A stretch of DNA of 64,000 bases, taken from the NCBI GenBank assembly GCA_947579665.1, contig OX388350.1:89609152-89673151 (forward strand), given 5' to 3'. Shown piece after piece: positions 33,846-47,800 of the stretch. Made by a program: the position numbers and the translations under genes. Under the pieces are notes generated by a model. It had not been told where the DNA came from, searched no databases, and saw nothing but the letters and a program-made list of their open reading frames with translations. This DNA is from Sympetrum striolatum. Taxonomy: Eukaryota; Arthropoda; Insecta; Odonata; Libellulidae. Position 1 is the stretch's first letter, and the number at the start of each line of letters is the position of its first letter.

Positions 33846-36800
33846 CTTAATTATGATATTATATTAAGAGAATATGAAATTAAGTAGTAGTAAATTAGGT
33901 CAACAGAAGAAGGGAGAATTAGAAACAAAAGTAATAAGAATAATAATGGAGTAATAATTAAATAATGCATGCTATTTCAAATAACAATGGATGATTGTGG
34001 AACTCAAAGAGGAAATAAGGTGCTTGTTTTAATTGAAAACGAATTTGTAAAAGTGGCCAAGTTTTTTGGGTGCCATTTACATTAGTAGGGAATTTTGACT
34101 TAAATATAGTAGTGCACTTTATACTATACATAAAATTATTATAATATAGGCCAACTGTCCTCGTTATAATCTCTTAATAATCTTTTTACTATCTGGCTGT
34201 GAAAATCGTGATCATTGAGAATAGAGTTATGTCGTTGCGTATTTCGTCATGTAAATCACAGCTAAGGAATATCTCTAATAATTATTGTCTTTACAGAGTT
34301 ATAAGATACCCAGCGGAGGGGTCCAATCATTTTGAACTCACTCCTATCGAACCTATAGTCTCTTAAAGAACTGCTTTATATTGTAAGCACGAACATTTCT
34401 GTTGAATAATTAAATAAGATGGACTAGTCGTGCAGAGTCGAGTCCAGCACCAAAAGAATTGAATAATATACTTGTAATTATTTAATTCCTTTTATTTGCA
34501 ACTTCTTCGTAATAGATTTTTAATGCTAAAACAAGTAAGAATTTCAACATTGGAAAAAGGTATGAACCATCAATTTGGATTGGAATGGATGACAATCTTT
34601 CTACAGAAAATGCTATGGTTACTAAGGAAAAATGTCGATTCCCTTCAACTACAAGGCATACATCTGCAAAAAATGATGATAATGTCGTAAACAGCCTCAG
34701 AGGTGATGTGCACTGATCCTGGGATACAGGCTATTTATAAGATTGAAAAAATGCTTCAAAATATAAGATTTTGATAATTATTTAAGCCATTTTAAGATAC
34801 AATAATGAAGATTAATAGGTGTCCAGAAAAATATTTCCTCGATGGTTCAATGAGTGAGAAGGTTAATTAGGTCAACCATTCCAAAATTTTTGATTTTTGT
34901 GGTAGATTGCAAATTTCAATTACCTTACGTACTGCGTTTGGTGTTATGTGAACTTACTTCTAAAACATTCATTTGCATCCAAAATTCATGAACCATTAAC
35001 AATGGACCTATCGTAGTTGAAATTATTCATTATCACTGTAAATTTATTTTGCTTCGCAAATTATTGGCATCAAATACGTAGGGCAGGATAAAATGGTGTA
35101 TATAAGAATATGCACACAATGTTGATACCTTCATGCATACAATTAGAGCTTCTGCCAGATAATACCACTTGTCGAGCAATTCACACATTTAAATTTCTCT
35201 ACTTTGAAGATATCATAAATGTCTTCTTTATCTTTGAACCAAGAAGTTATAAGGAAGAATTAGTGAGGCTTAGAACAAGCATTAAGATTCAGCAGTGATA
35301 GATTTTCCTGACAATAGGAGATATTTCCCAAGAAGAGAGGCTGTACCCATCTTATTTAAGAGTGATTATGTTTAATAAGTATGAGATGTCAGTATTTCTA
35401 TGGCTGTATCTGATAATGGCTGATGGACTAAACTGGCCTCTCATTTAAACATGGAAGGGGAAAATACGAAGCCTAAATTTAATTATTAAATGGCTTTCCC
35501 CGATGTCAGGGCAACTCAGATTGATTATACCTGATTTACCAGTTTTAATAAATGTAGTTTCCGTAAAAATATAGCCATAGCTCAACAACTATAAGAAACG
35601 GCAGGAATAACTAAGTAAAAAGATTCCCAAGTTCTTATATAACATAGTTTCTCCAAGTAACGGCTTCTTTAATCAATTTGACTATAGGGTCAATCCATAC
35701 CAAGTGGTCCAACACTGGTTGCTTGACCATCTCAGAAAAAATTGATATTTGGTGAGTAGATACCTTTAAGTTTGGAGAGCTCAAAAGTAATTTTTAAATA
35801 TTTTTTATGCTTACTGTTTGGATATAGCGGCCATTTTAGTACTTGGCCGCACACAGTTTTTCGCGTTTACAATTTCTTAAATTATTCAGCAATGGGTTGC
35901 CCTAAGACTTTCAAATAAGCTGCATTAAGTTCAGCACACTCTGGTCTATGAAATAAAACCATAATTACATTGCAAGATGCATTTCTTAAACATTTTTTAA
36001 CAGCTTAAAATTATTGGTAAAAAATGAACAAAATTCAACTTTAGACTGGAAATTTTTCAAAGAAGAAACAATTTCTTAACCTTAATATTTTTTGAACTGT
36101 TACACTATATAGTGAAGTTAATTGTCATAAAGTATCAATGTAGGCAAGATTACCATTTTAAAAATAATCTCTTTTAAAAAACGCATTTTTGAATTTTTTT
36201 CAAATTTTCACTTGCAATATCTTGGTTGGGGGAGCAGATAAAAATATGAAAATTGTACACATTAAAGGTCTTAATCATATAAAACTTCAGTATTAATTTC
36301 AACTTTGAGATTCAATTGCAACATAGTTAAAAAAATTGTCAATTTGTGCATAAAATGCAATATTTTTGCCTTTGCGACTACTGGCTTTTAAATGTAGGCA
36401 TGGTAATTTTATGACTTAAATACATCTAATCAAATATAAACCCTATGGTAACACAGGAGTTCAAATAAACTAAAGGTTGCATTGTTGAAATAGTATATAT
36501 AATGATTATAAAATGCAACATTTCAAATTACCAAATCAACAGGATTTAAAATGTTTTGGATTGTCTCATTGAATTCTAAGACTACTTATCACTGATTAAA
36601 AAAACAAAAAATAAACAAACTGGCGACAGTTCCTTCTCACCTACAATCAGCCTAGTTTTTACTTGAATGTTCATTCAAAAGTTGTGAAATTTCTTCACAA
36701 AGTTTAGGCGTTATGTTAAAAGTTTCAATTAAAAATATCTTGTAGAAGCTGACTCCCCTAGAATTCACCACTGTGACTGGTCAAACTTTTAACTTTTAAT

Positions 36801-37955
36801 TTTTGAAATAAACAAATTATAATACTCTCCAAAGTCAATGGTGAATCAGTAAATAGCTAAAAATAAGAGAGGAGTAACTTATGAGAAATAAAATTTTGAG
36901 AATTTAACGAAATGGATGTCTACCGCTGGCCTTTTACTACAGTAATTACTGGAAGCCATTACTTTGAAACGATAAGGAATCCATTGATCCAATTTTTAGG
37001 ACAGTGGTTTTATCAGGTGACTTATGATGATTTTCATTCATTCTACATCAGATAAACAGGTATTGTAAGTTATAAGCTGAAGAACTTACCAAATTTCTAA
37101 CCTGATTTTCTGCAGTCCCACATTATGAAAAATGTATTTTTTCATAATATGATAATGTGATTTCATTTCAAATTCATTCTTCTAATAACAAGCTAAAAAT
37201 TATACATATATTGTAACAGATCCTTTTATTGCAAAGGCGATAACACAACACAGAAAATTCAATTGAAAATACAAAACAAATTTAAGAGAATGAAGGACAT
37301 AAAAAACCAATGGAAATGGAATCCTTGGTGAACGCAGGTTGGGTCCATCTTTCTCCGACTGCCACAATCCTCTCGACTGCCTCTCTCCTTATTTTTGACT
37401 GCTACTCTCACTTCGTAACCTGGGGTAATTGAGACCAGATGTGGCGTTTTTCGAAAAAAAAAAAACAATTGCCATACAAAATTGTGTACAATACAATAAG
37501 GACATAATGCCGTTACAATATTGGAGAAGGCTAGCAGACACATCATTTTAGAAAGCATCAAAATGAATCAAGCAAATTACAACCCCAATTCTCTTCTTCT
37601 AACAAGAAGGTTTTTCCTTTCCATTCCCCTTTGATAACAGGTTTATCTTGGCCTTATCTCCCACCTATTTCTTGTTATCCTGTTTGATAGTTTTCCACGA
37701 ATTCTACCCTTTTACCAGCACATCTTTTCTTCCCTCTTATTCTTTCTTCTTTTCTCCAGGCAGACGCCATATGGAGGATCGGGTATTCATGAGAGTATGG
37801 GGATACAGTAATCTAGAAAAAATATTCCTAATTAAAATTAATCTAACGAGTTTCATCTTTGAGCAACTCCATAGATAACTAAAAACAAGGAAATAAAATA
37901 ACTACTATCCTGTATTGCTTTTTTGTTTTCTCCCAAAGATTGCAAAAGTTTATAA
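33846..37955. other. Intron 2 of SNRNP40, no feature recognised
   Basis: About 4 kb of AT-rich sequence without a convincing frame. A stretch from about 35690 (GGGTCAATCCATACCAAGTG) to 36900 has the look of an old repeat, but I found no matching copy or ends in the window. Confidence 0.4.
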
Positions 37956-37959
37956 CTGG

Positions 37960-38150
37960 GATAGTGTTATCAGCTATATCCTCCCTGAAGCCGGAAGTGA
38001 TAAATTTATCAAAAAGCTTCCGTCGATATTTACGTCTTGTATCACTAAGAGAGTTCCAACCGAGGGATTCTATCATAGCCGAAACACTGCTGTCGAATCT
38101 GAAATCTCCCTTGACGAACCTGGCTGCTCTACGTTATACTCTATGTTATA
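37960..38150 (-). pseudogene. LINE C-terminal fragment (CR1/Jockey-like)
   Basis: Minus-strand reading gives RRAARFVKGDFRFDSSVSAM followed by IESLGWNSLSDTRRKYRRKL. The RRAARFV...SV..M...LGW..L..RR pattern is the hallmark of the region after the thumb in CR1/Jockey-type LINE polymerases. Only this short piece is left. Confidence 0.8.
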
Positions 38151-38599
38151 TGAAAATGTCTCTATCCAAACGCAAAAGCTGAGCTAGCGTAACACGCCAT
38201 ATCCTCCATCTTTATTTTCTCTTTCTTTTCTTGAGAGAAAGGCCGAAACTTGGACTTAGTCTTTCAAGTTGGGTGGTAACTTGTTTTTGCCGTTTGCTGT
38301 ACAAAAAGTGCTGCAAATTGTGTGACCGCATGTCTTAAGGAGCTCATTGCAATGTGGGTAAATTATGTTCCAATTTCCAACGCTAAAATGTTAGTGTGTG
38401 CATTGCATTCAATTGTACATTATTTTCGAGTATACATGGTAATATTTCTACATGAACATACATTATTACACATTCTGAAGCATTTGCATAAGAATTAAAA
38501 ACCCTATGGTGCCATTCTGCTGCTCATGGATTCAAGAGGACTGATAATTAGTATCAGAAAACGGCTATAACAAGTACTTTTCCAATTTTTGTCAACTCT

Positions 38600-39545
38600 C
38601 GTTATGACGGACTTATACTGTATGTATCAATTATCTTGACAATTCTCTACAAATAGTATTTTTTGTAAGTATGTTACTTTATACAGTGAATCTTGTCTAT
38701 AACTGAATCTCATGGAGTTGGAAAAATTTGCTGTTATGGACATGTTTCCGTAATGTACAGGTTTGAAGTATGGGGAATAAATTAAGCTAAAAGAGAAAAA
38801 TACATTTGTGGTGTTTAATTTACACATTATCAACACAGCATTATATTAAACAAAGTTACATTTTGGTAAGAATTATTAATAAGTATAATAATTATAGGAA
38901 ATTATCACTGATGCTAGACTGCTTGGTTTTCATATTGCAGAAAAAATTTCTTTCTTCATGATGTTTACACTCATCGTTTGAACGTATGAGTTCATGTTTA
39001 TCAAGAAAAATGTTCTTTTCTCTTTTATATTATGAATTACCTCTATATGGCTTTTTAGTCTAAGGATTTTTTCTATTTCATTTGACTCAACATTGTCCTC
39101 CCCATCATCTTCCCTGGATTCCTTTTCACCCTCTTGAGAATCGATGTTAAAATTACTCACTGAGGTCATTGTGTTTTTGTATATCTCAGATAAGTCTCTC
39201 GCCCTTGTTGCATCACACACCATAATAAATGCAAGGTCATTAATGCTGGAATTTAAATCTCTGCTTTCATTGGTTACCACTTCTTCATGAAAAACAAACC
39301 CATCTCTTAGAAGCATTTATTTACACTTTCCTTATTCACACTTTTGATTGCTCAGGCTAACCAATTTATGGCTTCCTGAACTGGTTTTAATTTAAGATTT
39401 TTAACCAACCAGTATTTATAAAGGTCTATGTCATTCTCCTTTGTCAATAACAAGTGGTTTTTTCATAACTCCTTTGATGTTTCTGCAAACAAAAACAGTA
39501 ATTTGCTCTTTGGACCACCAATAAATGTTTCCCTTTTCTGTGTCT
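38600..39545 (-). pseudogene. Possible Tigger/pogo remnant
   Basis: On the minus strand around 39545-39440 the reading KEQITVFVCRNIKGVMKKPL resembles the Tigger transposase block before the second catalytic residue. The following open frame (39316-38930) is acidic in its middle. Around 38570-38780, ends such as GTGAATCTTGTCTATAACTG and TGTTATGGACATGTTTCCG resemble Tigger termini. The evidence is thin and the limits are uncertain. Confidence 0.35.
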
Positions 39546-40589
39546 AGGTTTTTGTTTGAATTGAATGGATAAATAACTCATTCCGGGAACGCGTCCATGT
39601 ACAACTTTTCATCATTCTACTGAGATTAAAATAATATAAACCTCAATGTACAATATTTAGCATTGGCATATAGGGGTATATGTAGTTTATTTAAGCAACA
39701 AATGTGTAACTGTATTCGCTTTATTTAAAATTTTCAATAATTAGGTTTTAAAATGTTGTCTGACAGTCAATAAGTAATTCTGTCAACACTAATATTTTGA
39801 CAAAATATAGGAATTAATCCTCTTCTTAGGAGCTGAGTGCGTTGAATTTTGCTGTTCTAGACTAATTCTGTTTTTGTTTTTAGTATATTATCAACAGAGA
39901 TATAGAAGAAGATAATAATATAAATGAAAAACTGTCTACAAAGAAAATAAATACAAATACTGCAGTTTATCTTATGCAGCGAAAAATGGCTAATGCAAGG
40001 AAGTGCAAGTTTCTAAATAAAATAGCTCCTGCGCAAACAGAATTGAAATTTTTTGTGAAATGTGAAAATATAGATAATACGATTTCACGAAGAATACTTT
40101 ACATAAAAACCATATTTTATTACTTAAATTTATTGATTCAAATACTTTCTCATTAATAATTGTGTCATTTACGTTGTTAAGTAAGAAAACTAAGGCTGAG
40201 CCCAACACATTATGTTTTATATTATTTAAGAAAACGTTCCCAAAGTGACTTATATCAACTCTACCTTCATCATTTAAATTCGTAACTAAAATATAAATCT
40301 CCCAAGTCTGACTGTTTGAGTGTGGTGTGTATTGTTGTGAAAAAACAAAACCTTTAAACTCAGTATTGGCCAACGCTATTTTAAAAATTTTTCACTTTAC
40401 TGTTCAAAAGTTATGTGTCCCACACAATTCTTTCTATAAGAAAGAATTGTGTAAGATAATTTCTGGTGGAAAGTGATTACTTTGCTTCCAAAAAAGTAAT
40501 ATAATTGACTCTTTTGAGTTCATTTTTTTATTAGTTAGTATTTATTTGAATATTTATAAATTCTAATCTGATAATTCTTTTGTTTTCAG
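39546..40589. other. 3' end of SNRNP40 intron 2
   Basis: No repeat or frame of note. It ends with a good pyrimidine tract and TTTTCAG at 40589. Confidence 0.45.
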
Positions 40590-40763
40590 TCATGTGGAAT
40601 ACGTATGGAGAATGTGAAAATGTGTCTGTTATGAGTGGACATACAGGAGCAGTGACGGAATTGCATTTCAGCACTGATGGTAGCTCAATTTACACAGCCA
40701 GTACTGATAAAATGTTAGGAATTTGGGATATAGAAGCTGGTGTTCGAGTCAAGAAGTTAAAAG
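40590..40763 (+). CDS. SNRNP40: SNRNP40 exon 3 (end of WD1, WD repeat 2)
   Basis: Completes a Phe codon with the base left by exon 2, giving FMWNTYGECENVSVMSGH. The second blade follows: TGAVTELHFSTDGSSIYTAS, then TDKMLGIWD. It ends VKKLK plus one base (phase 1); the donor AAAG|GTTTGA is weaker than the others. Length 174 bp keeps the frame. Confidence 0.95.
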
Positions 40764-41374
40764 GTTTGATATAAATATATTTCTGTGATAATTAATATTT
40801 AGGTATTAAGAGTTTATTAAAGACTCAGCATATCATAAATATGGATTCATCCTGCATGCAATGTAAGTTAAATTTTCTATAAACATGGCAGCAGATAAAG
40901 TGGAGAAGCTGTAATTGCTTTGGAAACTGTCAGTCTTGCATTAACTATGAGTTAAAGGTATCAAAATTTGCTGATAATTAATTCTAATTATAAATTCCTC
41001 GACCATATTTTGTGTTCTAAAAGACACTCCTCAAGATTTCTTGGCAAAAAGTTCATTGCTTCTATATAAGGCACCAATAATTCAATAATCTATAACAGTG
41101 GTTCCTAACCGGTGGGTAGTGGAAGGATTGCAAGTAAATCGTGACTCGATCCTATAACTATCAGAAAATATAAGAAAAATGGAAACACATCAAATTGTGT
41201 TTTGATTGTTTTCTTGATTTTTGGCATCTGGGGCAAACACCAGAACATCCATACATCCCTCCCAGATGGCTCACACAGGTGGTGCACACTCTGGCAACAC
41301 TGTGCACTTTTATTATTGTAGTTTTTATTTTCACCTAGGAACACTTGTTAATGAGTATGAAACCTCTTGTTGCA

Positions 41375-43690
41375 TATCTATTATATATAGATGCTTCTCC
41401 GGATTCATTCATGTATCTATTATATATAGATGCTTCTCCGGATTCACTCATGATATACCCAGATACCCAGATAGGATACTAATTCCCAGGCTAAACTACT
41501 GGCGTCATTGACTCGAAATTTTTACCACGTATTGGCCATAACGTGAAACCCCCAGGAAAAAAGCGACTTTGATCCTCGGTATCATGGGTTCGATTCCAGA
41601 AGGCCCCAAAGTCGCGATTTTCCCCATAAGATTACATGGCGGGGATTTTCGAAAATTTATTTGAGGCACTTCCCGGAAAAGGAGAGAGTTGAAACTCAAG
41701 GGATCGCTAGATGCCCCCCATATCAAAAGAAAACCATAAAGATATCTACGAATATTATCCTAGGTTCGATGCTAGGACGGGGCAAAAGTCGGCCGTTTAA
41801 AATGCATTGCGGCGATTTTTAAGTTTTTTTTTGAACCCTTTTCCGATGGCATAGAAACTTGAAATTCGGCATGGCGTTAGATATCATAATTATATTTCAT
41901 AATCAAATTTTACATACTCCCCTATGGTCCTTGGTTCGATCCCAGAGGGCCATTTACATTCCTCAATGCTTTTCTTATGGAGATTACGGAAACACATTTT
42001 AGGTGCTTCCCGATATTATATCTACTTGAAACTTTGCATAAGATAAGATCAAGTCATTACTAATCAAACTGTGAATTCACAGCTACCAATGTTTCCTGGT
42101 TTTACCACCAGGCGTCTCTACAATCAGTAAATGATCCGATTTTCAAGAATTTTTTGGAACCATTTCCCAATTATATAGAAACTTGAAATTCGGCATATAG
42201 ATAGAGATCATAAATAACTTTCAGAAACATTTTTTAGATTTCCATGATCGTCCTTGGTTCGAATCCAGAGAGCCATTTAAATTCGTGAAAATTAGAACGT
42301 CTTTTGAGGCAGTTGTAGCCCATATTTCTGCTTGAATTTTCACACATCGTTAGAGATGGTGATGTTCTATTGTGCTGCATAGTAAGTTCACAGTAAAGAC
42401 CCGGGTTCGATGCCAGACGATGGAATTTAGGCAAATTTAAGAAAAATTTCAATCTTTTTTTTTCTTTTGATGGCCGTCCGGATATGATGCCGACATGAAA
42501 ATAGTGTTGCCGATCTGCTTGCAGTATGCAAGCAACATTTTACTCGTACAATTATATATATAGATAGATAGGATACTAATTCACAGGCTATACCGCAAGA
42601 GTCATTGACTTGAAGTTTTTACGACGTATTGGCCATTATGTGTAACCGCCAGAAAAAATGAGATATTGATCCTCAGTGTCATGGGTTCAATTCCAGAGGG
42701 CCCCAAAGTCCCATTTTTTCCCATTTAAAAGCATTGCTTTGATTTTCAAGAATTTAAAAAAAATACTTCTTGGATAGGTAGAGAATCGAAAATCAAGGAG
42801 CCTATATATGTGGTCATGATCTATCGAAAACATAAATGACTTAAACGGAGAAAATCCTGGGTTCGATGCTAGGGCAATGTAAAAATCTGCAATTTAAAAT
42901 ACATTGAGGTAGTTTTTCATTATTTTTTTTGATGCACTTATCGAAATGATAGGACGTTCTTGTAATATATGGAAGATGTATATTAAGACTAAGATTTAGA
43001 AAAAAATTTAGATAAGACCGTACTGCTTCGATGCTGGGGCACATTAAAATTTCTCTCATAAGGAATATATGGGAAAAGTAGAACGTCGTTTTAGGCAGTT
43101 GCAGCCAATATTTCTGCCTGAATTTTCACAAATAGTTGGAGATAGTGATCTTCTGTTGTGTTCCATAGGAAGTATTACCAGAAAGACCCGGGTTCGAAGC
43201 CAGGTGGTAAATATATCCCCCCTTTAAAATACATTGAGGAAGTTTTCATTATTTATTTTGATGTACTTATCGAAGTAATAGGAAGTTCTTGCTTAGATGG
43301 AAGTTGTATATTAAGGCTCGGTTTAAGAAAAAAAACTAAATAAGACCATGCTGTTCCTGGGTTTGATGCCAGAGCATATTACAATTTCTCACAAAAGGAA
43401 TATATGTGAAAAGTAGGACGTCGTTTGAGGCAGTTGCAGCCAATATTTCTGCTTGAGTTTTCACACATAGTTAGAGATGGTGATCTTCTGTTGTACTGCA
43501 TAGTAAGTATCACCAGGAAGACCCGGGCTCCCGGGTTTGATGCTGGATGGATAAATTGCACCGAATTTTAATAACATTTTAAATCCTTCTTTTTCTTTTG
43601 AGCACCCTCTGGATATGATGCCGACTTGAAATTTGTATTATCAATATTCTTGCAGTATGCAAGCAACATTTTACTTTTTATATACATATA
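41375..43690 (-). repeat. T-arm/B-box array, two units in reverse orientation
   Basis: Opens with two 39-bp copies of a TATCTATTATATATAGATGC minisatellite (41375 and 41414). Unit 1 has GGTTCGA cores at 41587, 41763, 41933, a decayed one near 42095, 42256 and 42404, and ends with the hairpin GCTTGCAGTATGCAAGC at 42517-42533. Unit 2 has cores at 42684 (GGTTCAA), 42860, about 43023, 43191, 43360 and about 43534, and ends with the hairpin near 43650. The hairpins are about 1.13 kb apart. Core spacing is 148-176 bp. Confidence 0.88.
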
Positions 43691-43994
43691 TATCTGCAAT
43701 ATGTGATAGTAAATTAGATATACATAAGGAAGGGACACGATAAAAATAAGGTTTTTTACTCCACCATGACTGATGGGCCATGAAGGTATTCTGATAATGA
43801 AACAGGTGGACAGCTGAAAAAGTTTGGGAATTGTTGGGTAGTTCACATACGTATCCTAAAAGTTGCATCAAGAGCATATGTTGTTGTATTAGTCAGCCAA
43901 ATAAACCAAATCTACATGTATGTACTTGTTACCGGCAGCCAAACTCTTTGCGTCATGTTTTGCATAACCTAAGTGATGAAATAAACTTTTACTT

Positions 43995-44366
43995 GTAGAA
44001 ATACAACAATAGCATAATAATAATTGGAGGGGATTTTAATCTTCCAGACATCGATTGGCAAAAGCACGTAGTCAAGAAAGGAGCTCGGGACAATGACTCT
44101 TGTAGGACTTTATTAAATTTAATGCAAATAAATTCGTTACACCAGCTGGTCAAAGAGCTTACCAGGGAAATAAGTATTTTAGATCTTTTTCTTACGAATA
44201 CTCCTGAGCGAATATCTTACACATCGGTTTGCAATGGACTATCCGATCACAAAGCCATAATTATAGATTTCGACCTTAACTTGGTAAGGCACAGAAAACC
44301 TAAGCGCAGAGTAGATCTTTACCAGCGAGCCGATTTCCATTTTGAGGTCATTTTGACCTACTTTTA
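43995..44366 (+). pseudogene. CR1-like LINE endonuclease fragment
   Basis: Plus-strand reading contains IIIGGDFNLPDIDWQKHVV with the GDFN box of the APE-type endonuclease, then LNLMQINSLHQLVKELTRE, LDLFLTNTPERISY, and GLSDHKAIIIDFDL with the SDH box. These are the last two-thirds of a CR1-type LINE endonuclease. No RT follows, and the fragment stops at about 44366. Confidence 0.88.
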
Positions 44367-44879
44367 AAATTCGTAATTAAATACTTTTATAAGTCACAAA
44401 GACCTGAATTTTGCAGAACTTCATAATGTAACTTCTGTGCAAGTGCTGATAAGATGTTTTACCATGTACTTAGTTAAAACTTTAATTACTTAAAATGCCA
44501 ACCGATGTCGTAAATGTGCAGAATTTTATATTCTGCTATATTTTTCCTACTCTAACTAGACTAAAGAAACTGATATTTTCGGAATAAGTGGAAGAAGGTC
44601 CACATTGTTGATAAAAGTCAGTCGCGTTTCAACAAGTTTGCTGTGCCATCTGATGGAAAGAACATAAAACCACACGTTCGCACCTCAGGAAGAACCTCCA
44701 GCAAATACGATAGCGGAAGAATTTTTAGAATTTTCTCGTGAAAAATTCCAACCTGGGTTTTTTGTCCATGCAAAATCGTTTTATAACATGTATAAATTCA
44801 TAAAACCACTTCCTAGCAGATACGCTATGATTATCTGAAGAAAATCGCAATCACGCAAGGTATATCGATAAATCAGATA

Positions 44880-47800
44880 AGGTAAGACAGTAATATGGGA
44901 TTGAACCTAGGACGATCAGGGAAACCTTAAACAGCGTATATGTAATGGATTTATGATCTTCATTCACATGCCAATTTTTAAGTTTCTATATTATTGGGAA
45001 AGGGTTAAAAAAATCTTAAATATTGTATCAGTTACTAATAGTTGTTGTTAGAACTTAATGTTATTTAATGCAAAGTTTTAAGTAGATATCATGCCGGAAA
45101 GTACCTAAAACTTTTTGCCGTTATCTCCATAAGAATTGCATTGAGGAATGCAAATGGCCCTCTGGAAACAAACCAAGGACTATCAGCGGATCGCTAAAAT
45201 TTGATTATAAAATATATTCATGTAGTATATATATATTCATAAAGTATATTCTATCCACATGCCGAGTTTCAAGTTTCCATGTAATCTGGAAGGGATCCAA
45301 AGAATCTTATAAATACATTTTAAATGGGAGATTTTTGCCCTGACCTAGCGTCGAACCATAGATAGTCTTCGAAGATGTCTTTATGAATTCATTTGGATAT
45401 GCACGGCTTCTAGCGATCCCTCGAATTTTAACTCTCTAATTTTCCGGTAAGTGCCTCTAAAAAAATTTTCGAAAATCCCCACCATGTATTCTTATGGAGA
45501 AAATCGCAACTTTGGGGCCTTCTGGAATCGAACTCATGACACTGAGGTTCTTTTTTCAGGAGGTTACATGTTATGGCCACCACGTAGTAAAAATTTCAAG
45601 TCGGTAGCACTTGTGGAACATGGTTAGAGTTTTGATCCCCTATATATGTATATATATACGAGTAAAATGTAGCTTGCATACTGCAAGCAGATCGGAGATA
45701 CTAATTTCATATCGGCATTACATCGGGACGGTCCTCAAAGAAATAAAAAAGGATTGAATTTTTTCTTAAAATTCGCTGAAATTTCATCGTCTGGCATCGA
45801 ACCCGGGTCTTACTGGTGAACTTACTATGCAGAACAATAGAAGATCACCATCTCTAACTATGTGTGAAAATTCAAGCAGAAATATTGGCTAAAACTGCCT
45901 CAAAAGACGTTCTAATTTTCACGAATGTAAATGGCTCTCTGGATTCAAACCAAGGACGATCTTGGAAATCTTAAAGATGTTTCTGAAAGTTATTTATGAT
46001 CTCTACCTATATGCCGAATTTCAAATTTCTATATTATTGGGAAAGGTTTCAAAATAATTCCTAAAAATCGGATCAACTTCTGATTGCAGAGACACCTGGT
46101 GTCGAACCCAGGACATATTGTAAGCTGTGAATGCAAATTTTGATTTGTAAAGACTTGTTCTTGTATCTTGCAATGTTTGAAGTCGATAGCGTGCCGGGAA
46201 GTACCTAAATTTTGTTTCCGTTATCTCCATAAAAAATGTATTGAGAAGTGCAAATGGTCCTCTGGGATCGAACCAAGGGCCATCAGCGAACATGTAAAAT
46301 TTGATTATGAAATATATTCATGATATCTATCGACGTGCCAAGTTTTAAGTATCCATCTTATCGGGAAAGGATAAAAAAATCTTCAAAATCACCGCAATGC
46401 ATTTTAAACAGCCAGTTTTGCCCCGACCTAGCATCAAACAATGGACCATATTCGGCGATGTCTTTCTGATTTACGTTGGAGTTGCACGGCTTCTAGCGAT
46501 TCCTTGAATTTCAACTCACTTCTATTCCGGGAAGTGCCTTAAAATAATTTTCGAAAATCCCCACCATGTATCCTTATGGAGAAAATCGGGACTTTGGGGC
46601 CTTCTGGAATCGAACCAATGACACTGAGGTTCAAGGTCGGCTTTTTCCTGGAGGTTACAGGTTATGGCCAATACGTGGTAAAAATTTCAAGTCAGTGGCA
46701 CATGTGGAACATGGTTAGAATTTTGATCCCCAGTGAGTGAGTGAGTGTATATATATCTAGGTATATCCAGAGAAGCGTCTATATATAATAGATATAGTTA
46801 TGAGTAAAAGCTGCTTGCATACTGCAAGTATATGAAATGGATTTATAATCCTTATTCACATACTAATTTCTAGTTTCAATGTTATCGGGAAGGGGGGAAA
46901 ACAAAAATCTTATAAGTCGTAGCAATTTCTAACTTTTTTAGATGCCTGGTGTCGAACCCAGGACCTATTGGCAGATATGAATAGGCATTATAACTCGTTA
47001 GAAACTCATTCTATTTAATGTAAAGTTTGAAGTCCATATCATACCGGGAAGGTCCTGAAATAAGACTCCATTATCCCCATCTGAAATGCATACGGCAATG
47101 TAAATGGCTCTCTGGGATCAAACCAAGGACGATGATGGAAAAATAAAACTCGTATTTTAAACGTATCAATGATCTTTATTTACTTTAAAGTTTCTATATT
47201 ATCAGGAAAGGGTTGAAATAAATTTTTTTAATTCGTAAGAGTACTAACTTTAGAGACACCTGTTGTCGAACCCAGGACATATTGGCAGCTGTGAATGCAT
47301 AGTATGACTTGTTATGACTTGATCTTATTTAATGCAAAGTTTGAAGTCGATATCATGCCGGGAAGTCCCTAAAATTTGTTTTTGTTATCTCCATAAGAAA
47401 TGCATTGAGTAATGTAAATGGCTCTCTGGGATCGAACCAAGGACCATCAGTGAATATGTAAAGAATTATTATGATATATATTTATGATCTCTAACCCCAT
47501 GCCAAATTTCAAGTTTCCATGCCATCGGGAAGGGGTCCAAAAAAATTCATAAAAATCGCCAAAATACATTTTAAACAGCCGATTTTTGCCCCGACCTAGA
47601 ATCGAACCATGGACAATATTCGAAGATGTCTTTTTGATTTTCGTTGGATATGCACGGCTTCTAGCGATCCCTCGAATTTCAACTCTCTGCTTTTCTGGGA
47701 ATTACCACAAAATAAATTTCAAAAATCCCCGCCATGTATTCTTATGGAGAAAATCGCGACTTTGAGACCTTCTGGAATCGAAGGCATGACACCGAGGTTC

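Noticed and set aside
38930..39316. 128-codon minus-strand frame as a host gene
   Set aside because: Lies next to a Tigger-like piece inside the SNRNP40 intron, with no independent gene structure. Treated as part of a possible transposon remnant.
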